A stretch of DNA of 64,000 nucleotides from Acidiflorens sp963841945 (GCA_963841945.1 CAWJFC010000029.1:1-64000); one strand, 5' to 3'. Positions 31,350 to 40,916 are shown, counted from the first letter of the stretch. Numbers and translations: made by a program. Notes: generated by a model not told the origin, from the sequence alone.

Positions 31350-32430
31350 TTATGGACTAATCAGCCGGAAAAAGACCGCTCCCTTGAGTCAAATCCATGG
31401 GAACGACCACTTTATTTGTCGTGCTGGATCCGGCCACCGTCGCCCAATTCGAGGCCAAGCCGACGTTTGACGAGTTGGTCTGGCTTTGAAGCGTCCAACC
31501 GATGTAAGCCGGATCCCAGGACAAAGTCAACGTGCTTCCCGCCAGGTTCTTGGCTATCACTGGTGGTGTGACGGCGGCCCCGGGCGTGATCGTCACCACT
31601 TTGAACGAGGTGAAATTCCAATTCTGGGCCGAGCCTGTGCCGGAACCCAAGCGCACGACAAAACTGGTGAAGTTGGTATAGCAATAATTCGTGTCTGTCT
31701 CCGTCTGGCTGATGCTCCCGTTGTTCAGGTTGGGCCCGACAAACTGGGTGGTGATGCTGACGTTGGTGGGATTGTTCTCCGTGACGGACAGGTACAATGT
31801 ATAATTGTCGTTATCAAGGAAGCCTGGATCATTGGTATTTCCGCCGCCGGCACCTCCGATGGAGACGAGCTCGGCGCTCTTCGACAACAAGGCATCGACG
31901 ATCAGCGCAGGATCATAATTGGTGGTAGCGACCGTTGAAAATGGCTGGTTGCCAAACGGATTGCAAAAATTCATATATTGGGCGTATCCCATATAATTGG
32001 TCTGCTTGGGGTTGCCGTTATTGACAATCATTTGATTGGTGCAATTGAATATGCCGAACCGCAGGTTCCGCGGCATCAGTTTGCGGTGATAGTTCCCACG
32101 ACGAAGAAATCCAGCTTGATTTGAATCGTTTGCCCTGGGGTCAGAGTCACGGGATCATTAGACGAGTGCAAAATAAGTTAGCCACGTTAAGGAACTCGAA
32201 CTGATGTCGGTCGCCAGCAAATTGGTACTGGTTCCATTACTTACGGTGGTCAACGCCGCCGCGGTTCCGGTGAACCAGGACGAGATTGAGGGTAAATTCT
32301 GTATGTTGGTGAGCACACCGGAGCTGCCCAACAGCCAGTTGGTTTGCCACTCGATCACATTGGTTGTTTGGGCGGAGCTCACGGCCGCCAGTCCGAGCAC
32401 CGTTAAAACAACGGCAATAAATAGTTTCAT
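31350..32430 (-). CDS. Secreted protein with C-terminal verrucomicrobial beta domain, frameshifted
   Basis: About 355 residues. ATG 32430 gives a signal peptide MKLFIAVVLTVLGLAAVSSA. The frame is lost near 32,155 and resumes as DPVTLTPGQTIQIKLDFFVV. The middle is a Ser/Thr/Asn-rich beta region (YTLYLSVTENNPTNVSITTQ). The final 60 residues, LTLSWDPAYIGWTLQSQTNS then LASNWATVAGSSTTNK, match the last domain of the GH28 protein at 42,336-44,621. Dropping to the next frame near 31,385 gives the expected ending GAVFFRLISP with TAA at 31350-31352. Function unknown; it lies in the pectin locus, minus strand, upstream of the prepilin gene. Confidence 0.65.
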
Positions 32431-32867
32431 AATGGTTACAGATTTTGAGTTGACTTGTGAATTACAGGATTAACTTAGCATTGTTATTAGATGGCTGGAA
32501 GCGATTCCATTTGATTGGTTTTGCAAAAATATTTGAAAAAAAGGCACTTCCCTGCCGGTTGGCCGATTGGACGAAGCTTCATTCAAAGGATCCATTTTTG
32601 AATGTTTTCGCCAAACCGGGTGAAAAATGACAGCTTGTCTCGTCCAAGCCTGGCCGGATTAGCCTTTAATTGGTCTTGCTCGGAGCGATGCCTCAACCTG
32701 ATGGGCCACCGAAAAAAGACCGTATCACCCGCGTTGTTTCTCGATCGGGTCATTTGTTTCAATCCGTCCGCCAGTCAAATCATCGCGCCGCCGGAGTGCA
32801 TTTTTTTTAAAGTGATATGCTCAAATTGGTATTTTCAGTCCGGATAAATTGGTGCATTTTCTAGTCC
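32431..32867. other. Intergenic, no gene seen
   Basis: About 435 bp between divergent genes. A plus-strand frame at 32,602-32,847 has no protein character. AT-rich tracts at 32,465-32,560 and 32,800-32,850 (TTTTTTTTAAAGTGATATGC) are likely promoter areas for the secreted protein (minus) and the GH28 gene (plus). Confidence 0.4.
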
Positions 32868-34175
32868 GTGCGCTCGATTATTTTGTCCTTGATGGTTTTG
32901 CCTTTTTGGCCTGTTTCACTTTCGGCCGCTGACGTGACACCCGTTTTTGATGTCCGGCAGTCGGGCGCCAAAGGCGATGGCCGGACGTTTGACACGGAGG
33001 CCATCCAAAAGGCCCTGGATGACTGCGGCAAGGCGGGAGGTGGCACGGTTCGTTTTACCGCCGGCACCTATCTCAGCAAGCCCCTCGTCGTCCGCTCCAA
33101 AACCACGGTTCTGCTCGAACCGGGCGCCACGCTGCTGGCGTCACCGACGCAGTCCGATTTCGTCAAAGGCGGCGGTGACTGGCTCCTGGCCAGGAGCAAC
33201 AGCGATTTCAATCCGTTCATCAGCGGCAAGGAGTTGACGGACGTGACGTTCACGGGCAAAGGCACGATTGACGGCAATGGCGCGGTCTGGTGGGAAGAGG
33301 CCGAGAAGGCCCGACGGAAGGTTTCCGGGTTTACGCTGCCGCGCCCGAACCTCATTGTTTTGAACCGATGCAAAAATGTGCGCCTGGCGGGCATCAAACT
33401 CGTCAATTCCCCCAAGTTCCACTACGTGCCGACGGATTGCGAGGATGTCACGGTGGAGGACGTCACCATCATTTCCCCCGCTGGCGCGGCCAACACCGAC
33501 GGCATCGATCCGAGCAATTGTCGCAACGTGACCATCACCCGTTGCACCATTGACATCGGTGACGACAATATTGCAATCAAATCCGGCAAAAAGGTGGCCG
33601 GGCGCGAATTCGGCTGTGAAAACATCACTGTGACCGACTGTGTTTTTCTGCATGGCCACGGCCTGTCCATCGGCAGCGAGACGGTCGGTGGTGTGCGCAA
33701 TCTGGTGGTGAAAAACTGCCGGTTTGACGGCACGGAAAACGGCCTCCGCATCAAATCCCGGCGGGGCAAGGGCGGCGTGATTCAGGACGTGAGCTATTCG
33801 GACATCACGATGACGAATGTTCATCCGGCCATTTCCATTGCCTGCTATTATCAGGACAGTTCCCAAGCCAGATATCCGCAGGACGATCCGGCCCAGCCGA
33901 TGACCGACACCACCCCCGTGGTGCGCAACATTCAAATTTCCAACATGACCGCCATCTCCACCCGGGACGCCGGCCTTATCGTTGGCCTGCCGGAGAGTGT
34001 GGTTACGAACATCGTGCTGGAAAATGTCCGCATCACCGCCGAAACCGGCCTGACGATCGCCAACGCCCAAGATATAAAATTTCACAACGTCGAAATCTCC
34101 GCGAAGCAGGGCCCTCCGTTCACGACGGAAAACGCGCAAGTTGAAGGCCTGGCGCCCGCCGCCGAAAAGCATTGA
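32868..34175 (+). CDS. GH28 polygalacturonase, secreted
   Basis: Intact 435-residue enzyme from GTG 32868 with a signal peptide (about residues 1-20, ending PVSLSA). The right-handed beta-helix GH28 catalytic set is complete: NTDGID (Asp211), GDDN (Asp232, Asp233), GHG (His264) and RIKS (Arg295, Lys297). It hydrolyses alpha-1,4-galacturonosyl bonds in pectin. The N-terminus has the pectate-lyase-3-like start FDVRQSGAKGDGRTFDTEAI. It is the first of three GH28 genes in the locus and is separated from the other pectinases by the AT-rich island. Confidence 0.92.
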   Translation: MRSIILSLMVLPFWPVSLSAADVTPVFDVRQSGAKGDGRTFDTEAIQKALDDCGKAGGGTVRFTAGTYLSKPLVVRSKTTVLLEPGATLLASPTQSDFVKGGGDWLLARSNSDFNPFISGKELTDVTFTGKGTIDGNGAVWWEEAEKARRKVSGFTLPRPNLIVLNRCKNVRLAGIKLVNSPKFHYVPTDCEDVTVEDVTIISPAGAANTDGIDPSNCRNVTITRCTIDIGDDNIAIKSGKKVAGREFGCENITVTDCVFLHGHGLSIGSETVGGVRNLVVKNCRFDGTENGLRIKSRRGKGGVIQDVSYSDITMTNVHPAISIACYYQDSSQARYPQDDPAQPMTDTTPVVRNIQISNMTAISTRDAGLIVGLPESVVTNIVLENVRITAETGLTIANAQDIKFHNVEISAKQGPPFTTENAQVEGLAPAAEKH

Positions 34176-34228
34176 AGAAACAAACCGACGGTTGGTTTAG
34201 TCATCCTGATTTGCCGGGTACTGGTCTG

Positions 34229-35212
34229 TCAAATTGTTTCTGTAACAAAATCACCAACACAATTTTTATCAAGTCCAAGCAGTTCATTGATCGTCCAAGC
34301 GTGGTCTGTCAGCTTGGCAGCCTGTGCTGGCGTTGAGCCCGGCGTTGAGTGTTTACGGCAGAAGTTGAAGTGGGCGATGAACAATGCCGTTGAATAGCGC
34401 AGATATTCGATTTTTTTGGAATATCCCAACGTAAGCCGCGTAAATCTGCGGTTGAATAGCCTCACGGACAGGTTTGTGCGTTCAATGTAGGACGTGCTGA
34501 TTTTGTCGGGGTCGGGGTCGCCACAGCGAATCTTGATGCGCACGCCGATGCATGGGGTGGGCGAGTAGCGCCGTTCCGCCCCCAAGTCAGCGGGGCTTGC
34601 CTTATAGATTTTCATAAGCTGGGCGTAATCCACCTTATCACCCAGCCCAAGCCGCACAGAAGTGCGATACGGCAAAAAAGCATCGGTGGTCAGTTGGAAA
34701 CGCCCAGCAACCCTTTCATTTAGGTCTTTGATAATCTCGAAAGCATTGCCCGAATCCCGCTTGCCGATGACATGGGATAAAATCAGCTTGCTTGTGGCGT
34801 CAATCGCCAGAAACAAATACTGGTCGCCGCGTTCGTAATCATGGGCGTGATTGTTCCGCTGTTTGCAGCCCACAAAGCAAAACAGTTCGTCCACTTGGAC
34901 AGAGCCCACTTGGACGCTTTGGATTCTCTCATTCAGCAGCTCTTGGCAATGACGGCCAGCAGACGCCAGAATGCCAAGAACCGTTTCCTTGTGAAGCTTG
35001 GTAAGGCGGCAAACGGCATTAATTCCTACGCCTTCGACCAGCAGTTGAATAACCTGCGCGGCCTTTTCGGTTTCAATCCTTGTTCCGCCCAAGGGCTGCG
35101 GCTCAGAAAAGGTGGCCCCGCACTTTTTACAGCGATACCGTTGCACCATGCGGTTGCGATTTGAAAAACGTCCGGCTCTTTTGGTTTCACCATTGCAGCA
35201 ATAACAGTTCAC
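34229..35212 (-). CDS. IS1-family-like transposase
   Basis: Intact 327-residue protein. An N-terminal zinc ribbon (CYCCNGETKRAG, RCKKCGATFSEP) precedes a helix-turn-helix (GINAVCRLTKLHKETVLGIL) and a DDE-type catalytic core: VQVDELFCFVGCKQ (first D, E), YLFLAIDATSKLILSHVIG, LTTDAFLPY (second D), and SYIERTNLSVRLFNRRFTRL with its Glu, then LGYSKKIEYLRYS. This is the arrangement of the long IS1-like transposases found in environmental genomes. I found no terminal inverted repeats or target duplication within about 200 bp. It may be a lone IS1-like gene rather than a complete element. Composition is lower in GC than the pectinases. Confidence 0.78.
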   Translation of the reverse strand: MNCYCCNGETKRAGRFSNRNRMVQRYRCKKCGATFSEPQPLGGTRIETEKAAQVIQLLVEGVGINAVCRLTKLHKETVLGILASAGRHCQELLNERIQSVQVGSVQVDELFCFVGCKQRNNHAHDYERGDQYLFLAIDATSKLILSHVIGKRDSGNAFEIIKDLNERVAGRFQLTTDAFLPYRTSVRLGLGDKVDYAQLMKIYKASPADLGAERRYSPTPCIGVRIKIRCGDPDPDKISTSYIERTNLSVRLFNRRFTRLTLGYSKKIEYLRYSTALFIAHFNFCRKHSTPGSTPAQAAKLTDHAWTINELLGLDKNCVGDFVTETI

Positions 35213-35267
35213 TTGCGCCTTTCGCGGCCTAGGCTTACAGTGATTTTGAATCGACTAGATTCCACTG

Positions 35268-35327
35268 AAGGCTTCGGCCTTTGGTTGCGCCCTGTCGGTG
35301 CTTCGAACACTGGCAGGGCTTTTGTTT
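35268..35327 (+). terminator. UUCG hairpin plus intrinsic terminator upstream of the RHH promoter
   Basis: Two stems stand in tandem. AAGGC-TTCG-GCCTT at 35268-35281 has a UUCG tetraloop. A 12-bp stem at 35289-35300/35308-35319 with two G-T wobbles closes a 7-base loop and is followed by TTTTGTTT. There is no plus-strand gene upstream, so it may end a small RNA or insulate the divergent transposase from read-through. Confidence 0.6.
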
Positions 35328-35333
35328 ATCTAC

Positions 35334-35362
35334 TTGACTAAATGTAGACGGAAAGTTATATT
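35334..35362 (+). promoter_or_regulatory. Sigma-70 promoter of the RHH gene
   Basis: TTGACT at 35334-35339, a 17-base spacer and TATATT at 35357-35362 form a near-consensus promoter. The predicted start of transcription is about 35,369, just before the palindromic operator and 20 bases before the ATG. Confidence 0.75.
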
Positions 35363-35372
35363 GTGTCAAACA

Positions 35373-35386
35373 TTTTGTATACAAAA
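35373..35386. promoter_or_regulatory. Operator palindrome TTTTGTATACAAAA
   Basis: A perfect 14-bp palindrome lies between the promoter and the ATG of a ribbon-helix-helix-like gene. Symmetric short AT-rich sites over the first transcribed bases are typical autoregulatory operators. The assignment to the adjacent protein is inference. Confidence 0.65.
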
Positions 35387-35389
35387 AGT

Positions 35390-35563
35390 ATGAAAACAAA
35401 AATGGGCAGACCAACATTGCCGAAAGGCGAAGCTAAAGGCGAAGTATTCTCGGTTCGTGTGGCCGCGAACAAAGCCAGCAAAATCTACCAGGCAATAAAG
35501 AAGTCCGGCCTTAAGAAGCCGGACTGGGCGCGTAATGCACTGATTCAGGCAGCGAGCTCTTAA
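35390..35563 (+). CDS. Small ribbon-helix-helix-like DNA-binding protein
   Basis: 57 residues from ATG 35390 (MKTKMGRPTLPKGEAK). The frame is open from GTG 35363, but the promoter and operator lie over that segment, so 35390 is preferred. GRPTLPKGEAKGEVFSVRVA followed by NKASKIYQAIKKSG and DWARNALIQAA reads as a beta-strand followed by two helices, the ribbon-helix-helix plan of MetJ/Arc-type repressors and antitoxins. The GRPTLPKGEAK start is common among short RHH proteins of mobile elements. No toxin partner is evident downstream. Confidence 0.6.
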   Translation: MKTKMGRPTLPKGEAKGEVFSVRVAANKASKIYQAIKKSGLKKPDWARNALIQAASS

Positions 35564-35679
35564 TGCCTAGTGGCGCGGCCCAAGGTTTCGCTTGGTGCGC
35601 GTTGCTATGGCACATCCAATTTTGAGAACCGTTATTGTGAAAAATCCGCCAATTATAAAACCCAAACAAAACAGTTCTA

Positions 35680-36066
35680 ATGAGTGCATGGAATAATCCA
35701 GACCTCCTCTCCAAGTGGAAGTTTTTTCTGACATGGGGCGGTTATTCGATTGCCTTTTTGGGACTGCTTGCAACGATTGCCGGCGGCGTTCTGAGCAAAC
35801 GCATTGATACGCTTCTTCACCCGCCGCTTGAGGTGCGATTCCAAAATCTCTTGGGGGAGATTAACCCGGAAATTATCAAGGCAATTGATGCGGGCCGCAT
35901 TGAGTTTTCTGTATTGGTAGACGATTCCAACGTTTCCAGATTGGATTCTATGATGAGTGAAGATGGCTTTGCCGCACTCGCCTCCATTCAATTCAATGGG
36001 AAGCTTATTGCGTCCCGGGATCGAGCATGGGTGAAAATTTTAGAAAGCTGGGAATACACCGGGTAA
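35680..36066 (+). CDS. Hypothetical single-pass membrane protein
   Basis: 128 residues from ATG 35680. A membrane helix (about residues 17-39, FLTWGGYSIAFLGLLATIAG) is followed by a soluble domain (LEVRFQNLLGEINPEIIKAI, FSVLVDDSNVSRLDSMMSED) and a Trp-rich end (WVKILESWEYTG). No family recognised. It sits in the AT-rich island 117 bp after the RHH gene and may depend on the same promoter. Confidence 0.5.
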   Translation: MSAWNNPDLLSKWKFFLTWGGYSIAFLGLLATIAGGVLSKRIDTLLHPPLEVRFQNLLGEINPEIIKAIDAGRIEFSVLVDDSNVSRLDSMMSEDGFAALASIQFNGKLIASRDRAWVKILESWEYTG

Positions 36067-36067
36067 T

Positions 36068-36433
36068 TCAGACATTGTGTGTATTTCGCTGTATGATCAA
36101 ACCCCTGCCATGACGCCTTTTTCCGTCCGTTATCAAAATGCGAATAATCCAAACCTCGATGGCGAGATATAAAGCGTACACAAAAAGCATCAAAAAATGG
36201 TGTGGATTATCGACCGGCAACACAAAAAGAGTGAGGGGCAAAATCAGGGCCGCAATCCGGCACAAGCGGTTTTTTGAATATCTGGTAACCTTGGAACCGT
36301 GTCTGCCGGTGGCGGTTTTTATTCCGCTGCTTGCGATACAGCCATCAATTAATTCCTTTGGTGGGAACGTTTTAACGGAAGTCAATTGCGTTGGCAGGAT
36401 TGTCGCTTTGATTTTGGCTTCTACTGTTTGCAT
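36068..36433 (-). CDS. Possible small membrane protein (strand uncertain)
   Basis: 121 residues. Two hydrophobic segments (RIAALILPLTLFVLPV and HFLMLFVYALYLAIEVWIIR) are followed by a basic tail (DGKRRHGRG), giving plausible membrane topology. The opposite strand has an overlapping 125-residue frame (36,138-36,515) that also holds a hydrophobic stretch, IVALILASTVCIMKIFYLW. Only one is likely to be real and I cannot decide. Neither resembles a family I know. Confidence 0.3.
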   Translation of the reverse strand: MQTVEAKIKATILPTQLTSVKTFPPKELIDGCIASSGIKTATGRHGSKVTRYSKNRLCRIAALILPLTLFVLPVDNPHHFLMLFVYALYLAIEVWIIRILITDGKRRHGRGLIIQRNTHNV

Positions 36434-36521
36434 AATGAAAATCTTTTATCTTTGGGAGCACTTCAAAAGCATTTTAAAAAGGGATAAGATAAAATCCCTA
36501 ATGTTTAATAGGTAAAACGAA

Positions 36522-36836
36522 TTATAGTAAAACAATGTTTTTCATTTTTACAAACGATATGCCTGATTCTATTGGCGATTGTTCGATATGCGGTATAACA
36601 ATATACCTTATATCTAAAGTGGATAGAATCCGCTTGCGAAACAGTGTGTATTGAACGTAAATGCAAGAGGCACGATTAAGTGAACGCCCGGTCAAGACTG
36701 CCATAGAAGGAACAGCCGGAACGAGCCTCGCAGCTAACTTAATCGTGCCTTTTAACTGACCGGATAGACTGTCAGCCAGTCCTCCAAAACTGTCAAGCAG
36801 TTCTGCAATCTTACGTTCGCCAACTTCCACCGACAT
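36522..36836 (-). CDS. Hypothetical small protein overlapping an inverted repeat
   Basis: 104 residues from ATG 36836, preceded by TAAGGCTTTT as a weak ribosome site. The start MSVEVGERKIAELLDSFGGL reads like a natural helix, with LLDSFGGLADSLSG containing a repeated unit visible in the DNA as two tandem small hairpins (36,767-36,780 and 36,788-36,802). The middle is spanned by the long inverted repeat at 36,668-36,750, which weakens the case that it is coding. Function unknown. Confidence 0.3.
   Translation of the reverse strand: MSVEVGERKIAELLDSFGGLADSLSGQLKGTIKLAARLVPAVPSMAVLTGRSLNRASCIYVQYTLFRKRILSTLDIRYIVIPHIEQSPIESGISFVKMKNIVLL
36665..36763 (+). ncRNA. Candidate structured RNA or DNA element, pseudoknot topology
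   Basis: A perfect 14-bp inverted repeat (36668-36681 with 36737-36750), extendable to 17 pairs with one wobble, encloses 55 bases and is followed by TTTT. A second pairing, CCGGTCA (36688-36694) with TGACCGG (36757-36763), interlocks with it as in an H-type pseudoknot. It could be a small RNA, a long-loop terminator or a mobile-element end; the strand is not certain. Confidence 0.35.
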
Positions 36837-36941
36837 AAAAGCCTTATTTTCCGGCCAATTATTTTCCGGCGAATAACTCCGTGAACAACAAAAAACAAGT
36901 TTGCGTTGATAGCGGCTTTGGTAGGATTTTAAATGGAAGTG

Positions 36942-37062
36942 GCAAGGTTCGATTGACAGCGGGAACGGGTGTGGGGCCGACCAGCCTTAATACATACCCC
37001 TATGCCTCATAAGCTAGGATACCACACCGCTAATCCCTAAGAACCTTGCCGCTTCTTTTTTA
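36942..37062 (+). ncRNA. Candidate structured RNA with terminator-like end
   Basis: An outer stem GGCAAGGTTC (36942-36951) pairs perfectly with 37042-37051. Inside, GGTGTGG (36969-36975) pairs with CCACACC (37023-37029), leaving a two-sided internal loop and an apical region of 47 bases. The outer stem is followed by GCTTC and six Ts. A nested structure with a T-run suggests a transcript of about 120 bases. No known RNA family was recognised and no protein frame fits. Confidence 0.4.
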
Positions 37063-37298
37063 CCAAAGAACATAACCAACTTTCAACGCATTCTTATCCA
37101 CAGGTTGTACGCCAAAATCAAACTCAGGCACAATTTACCGTACCATCATCATTTGCCGGCAGTGCATAAATTTCAAAGCCATTTGCAAACGGCTGGCATT
37201 GAGAACCATGGGCTTTCTGTTAGTGTGGAGCCGACCCTTTATTTTAAGCCTGAAAGGGATTGTTGAGGCAATCCCAGCAACTCTACTCATCAATTTGT

Positions 37299-40200
37299 AT
37301 GAAGCACCCCTGTCAACTTGTTCTTATTCTCATATTCATCCTTGGACTTGTGGCGCCAGGTTACGCCACGATCCTGGTCAGTAACGTGTGGAACACCGGC
37401 GTCCGGTCCTATCCCGCTTACAACGATCCGAATTCGCCGTACTCGGAAATGGGGGTTGACTACAATTCCAGCGGCGATTTCGAGTCCGCGTGGTTTAATG
37501 CCGGCGGCACGATGACGGCGACTCCGGGAAATCTGGTCACCACTTTGCCTGCGAACGGCACTTCTTCAGCTTCCTGGACAACCTATTTCACAACCGCTGA
37601 ATCGAGTCCGGTCACTCTCGCCGGAACAGGGGACCAGCTAAAAATCACGTGGATCTTCACCCCCACCGGGGTCAATTCAGGCAGCACCAGTTCAAGCGGT
37701 TTGCGCCTGGCGGTCGTGGACAGCCGGTCGGCGGCGCGGTTGACCAGTGACGACAGTCCAGACAGCAGCACGTACGCCGGCTATGGCATGTTTATGAACA
37801 TGGCGACGACACTGGGCAGCAGCACTCCTTTTCAACTGATTGAGAGAGCTGCTCCGGGGACAAGTTCGGCCCTGTTATCTTCCAGCGGTTCCAGTATCTG
37901 GACCGGCTCGCAAATGGAGCCACCAGCGGACACACCGGGTATGCCAGCGGGACACAATATACCTTTGTGATGACATTCTCCCGCAACGCCTCGGGCGGAT
38001 TGGACATCACGGCCACCATGACGGGAGGCAGCCTCAATAATACTGGCAGCGCTTCGGTTTCCTACAGCGACAGCACCCCGAGCAGTTTTACCTTCGACAC
38101 ATTCGCTCTCCGGCCCTCCAGTGCGAATGATTCGGCATCTTCATTCGACACCACTCTTTTCAAGGTTGAGTTCATCCCCGGGTCCACTCCTCCTTCGATT
38201 GATTCTGACCCGCAGGACCAGTCCGCTTTGGTGGGTCAGGATACCTCGTTCAGCGTTCAGGCCAGTGGCACCGCGCCTTTGGGTTATCAATGGTATTACA
38301 ACACCAACACCGTGTTGACCAATGCCACCAGTTCCATATTGACGCTGACCAACGTCCAGCCGGCGGACGCGGGCGGTTACTCGGTGGTGGTGACTAACGG
38401 GATCGGTTCGGTCACCAGCGCGGTCGCCCAATTGACAGTGAATCTTCCGGTGGCCCCCTCCATCATCACCCAGCCGCAGGATCAGGCCAACATATTGCCT
38501 GGAGCCACCGCCACCTTCAGCGTTGAGGCCAGCGGCAGTGATCCGCTCAGCTACCAGTGGTATTACAACACCAATACCGTGTTGACCAATGCCACCGATT
38601 CCATTTTGACGATCACCAATGTTCAGCTCGCGAATGCAGGAAGTTATTCCGTCGTCATCAACAATTCGGCCGGATCCACCAATAGCTCCAATGCTTTCCT
38701 TACCGTCAACAGCAGTCCCGTGGCGCCGGTTTTCAATTCCCAACCAGCTTCGCTGGTGGTGTTGGCCGGCAGCGCTGCCAGTTTCACCGCCGTCGCGGGC
38801 GGCACCGCCCCCATCAGTTATCAGTGGAGCAAAAACGGAACGCCGATTCCGGGCGCGACGTCATCCACCCTGAACCTGTCGAATGTGCAGACCACCGATG
38901 ACGGCAGCTACACGCTTACTGCCACCAACAGCGTCGGAAGTACGAATAGCAATCCCGCCCAGCTGACCGTGACGACCACGGTACCGCTGGTCAATTCCGC
39001 GTATAACCTGACCGGCTTTGCCCAAGGCACAACTGGCGGCGGTGTGATTGCCACGAACGATCCCGCGTACGTGCAGGTCTATACTCCGCTCGATTTCGCC
39101 AATGCCCTCCAGTCTGCCTACAAGACCGCCGGCTCGGTCAAGGTCATCGAGATCATGAACGATTTGAGCCTGGGTTGGAATGAGGTCGGCGCGGCGGTGC
39201 AGGCCGTCGGCCCGTTCCGCGCGAACACCACGCCGTTGCTGCACCCGGTGCTCCTGACCGTGGGCGAGAGTTTGATCGACATCAAGCCCAAGAGCGGACT
39301 GACCATCTTCTCGGCCAACGGCGCGACCATCAAACATTGCAACTTCAACATCAAGAGCTGCCACAACATCATCGTTCGCAATTTGAAGTTCGACGAGAAC
39401 TTTGAATGGGACGAAAGCACCAAGGGACAATACGACCGGAACGATTGGGATTTCATCACGGTCGGCAATGGCGGTGCGGTGAGCAACCTCTGGGTGGATC
39501 ACTGCACGTTCACGAAATCCTACGATGGTATTCTTGACACCAAGGCCGGTTGCTCGGCCATCACCATTTCGTGGTGCCGCTACATTGGCGACGATGGCGC
39601 CACCAACACCAACAGTTGGGTCTGGCAGCAGATCAATTATCTGGAACAGAGCCCGTCCAGCTATCCGATGTATAATTTCCTGCGTACGTAATGGTTTCAG
39701 CACCACCAATATCGTCACCATCATGCAGGCGCATGACAAGACCCACCTGGCGGGTCAAAATGATCTTGACCCGAACAACGCGACCATCTCGATGACCTTC
39801 CACCACCTGTGGATTGGGGTGTGGGATCGCTGCGTGCCGCGCCTGCGCGCCGGCAACGTGCATGATTACAATATCTATGTGGACGACACCCAGGTGCTGG
39901 CGGCCAGGCGTCTGCGCGATTCGATTGCGGCCACCATGAGCACTGCCGATCAGAACACGATGAACAACACCTACAGTTTCGAGCCGCCCGTCAACGGCAC
40001 CATCTCCACCGAAAATGGGGCCATCTTGGTTGAAAAGTCGGTTTACATCGATTGCCTCTGGCCACTGCGCAACAATCAGACTGATCCTTCAAATCCGGCC
40101 TATACCGGAAAAATTAAGGCACTGGACTGCCATTTATCAATTCGACAGCACCACCGTGCGCGGCAACAGCACCGACCCCGGCAACCCGCTGGGGCCATTC

Positions 40201-40884
40201 CAGGCGCCAATCATTCCATTTTCCTGGAACCCGGCTTCGGGCGCGCCTGGCGGCCAGTTGCCTTACACTTACACGCCCGATGATCCGAGCCAGCTTCAAA
40301 GCATCGTCACCAGCCCCACCGGCAGGTGCGGGCGCGGGCGTGTTGACCTGGGCAAAGACCAACTGGCTGATGACCGTTTATCCGCCTGCGGCGCCAACCA
40401 TCGTCGCCGCATCCGCAGAGCCAGACCAATTCGCCGGGCCAAAGCGTCTCCTTCACTGTGGTTGCCAGTGGCAGCGCACCCTTCAGCTACCAATGGTATT
40501 TCAACACCAATACACCACTCCCCAATGCCACCAACGCATTTCTGACGCTGACCAATGTTCAAGCCACCAATGGCGGCGCTTATTCGGTTGATAGTGACCA
40601 ACGTGGCCGGTTCGACTGCCAGCGCCAATGCATTCCTCACGGTGTCGGCGAGTGTGCCGTCCCAACCGCAACTGTCGGGCTCGATTTACGACAACAATGA
40701 CGGAACGTTCAGCCTTACTGTCAGTGGCGATGCCGGCCCGGACTACATCGTGCAGGCGTCCACCAACTTCACGGATTGGGCGAGCATTTTCACCAACCAT
40801 TCGCCCACCCCGCCGTTTGTCTGGACGGACACCGGCGCGAGCAATTTCAGCCAGCGATTTTATCGCATTCAACTTGGGCCCTGA
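37299..40884 (+). CDS. Secreted pectate lyase (PL1-like) with Ig-like domains, frameshifted
   Basis: About 1190 residues once joined, from ATG 37299 with signal peptide (LVLILIFILGLVAPGYA). Domain order: an N-terminal jelly-roll-like region; three Ig-like domains (PQDQSALVGQDTSFSVQASG, PQDQANILPGATATFSVEAS, QPASLVVLAGSAASFTAVAG); a PL1-type catalytic beta-helix with LWVDHCTFTKSYDGILDTKA, VTIMQAHDKTHLAG, and HHLWIGVWDRCVPRLRAGNV with its conserved Arg; a fourth Ig-like domain; and a C-terminal beta domain ending SQRFYRIQLGP. Breaks lie near 37,905, 39,690, 40,130, 40,320, 40,430 and 40,590. It would cleave polygalacturonate by beta-elimination outside the cell. Two near-identical repeats (YQWYYNTNTVLTNAT) lie in Ig domains 1 and 2. 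Confidence 0.82.
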
Positions 40885-40916
40885 CCCCGGGGCATCGTTT
40901 GCGTCCAAAATAAAAC

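Noticed and set aside
36668..36750. Integron attC site
   Set aside because: The inverted repeat lacks the RYYYAAC and GTTRRRY core boxes, and no integrase is present.
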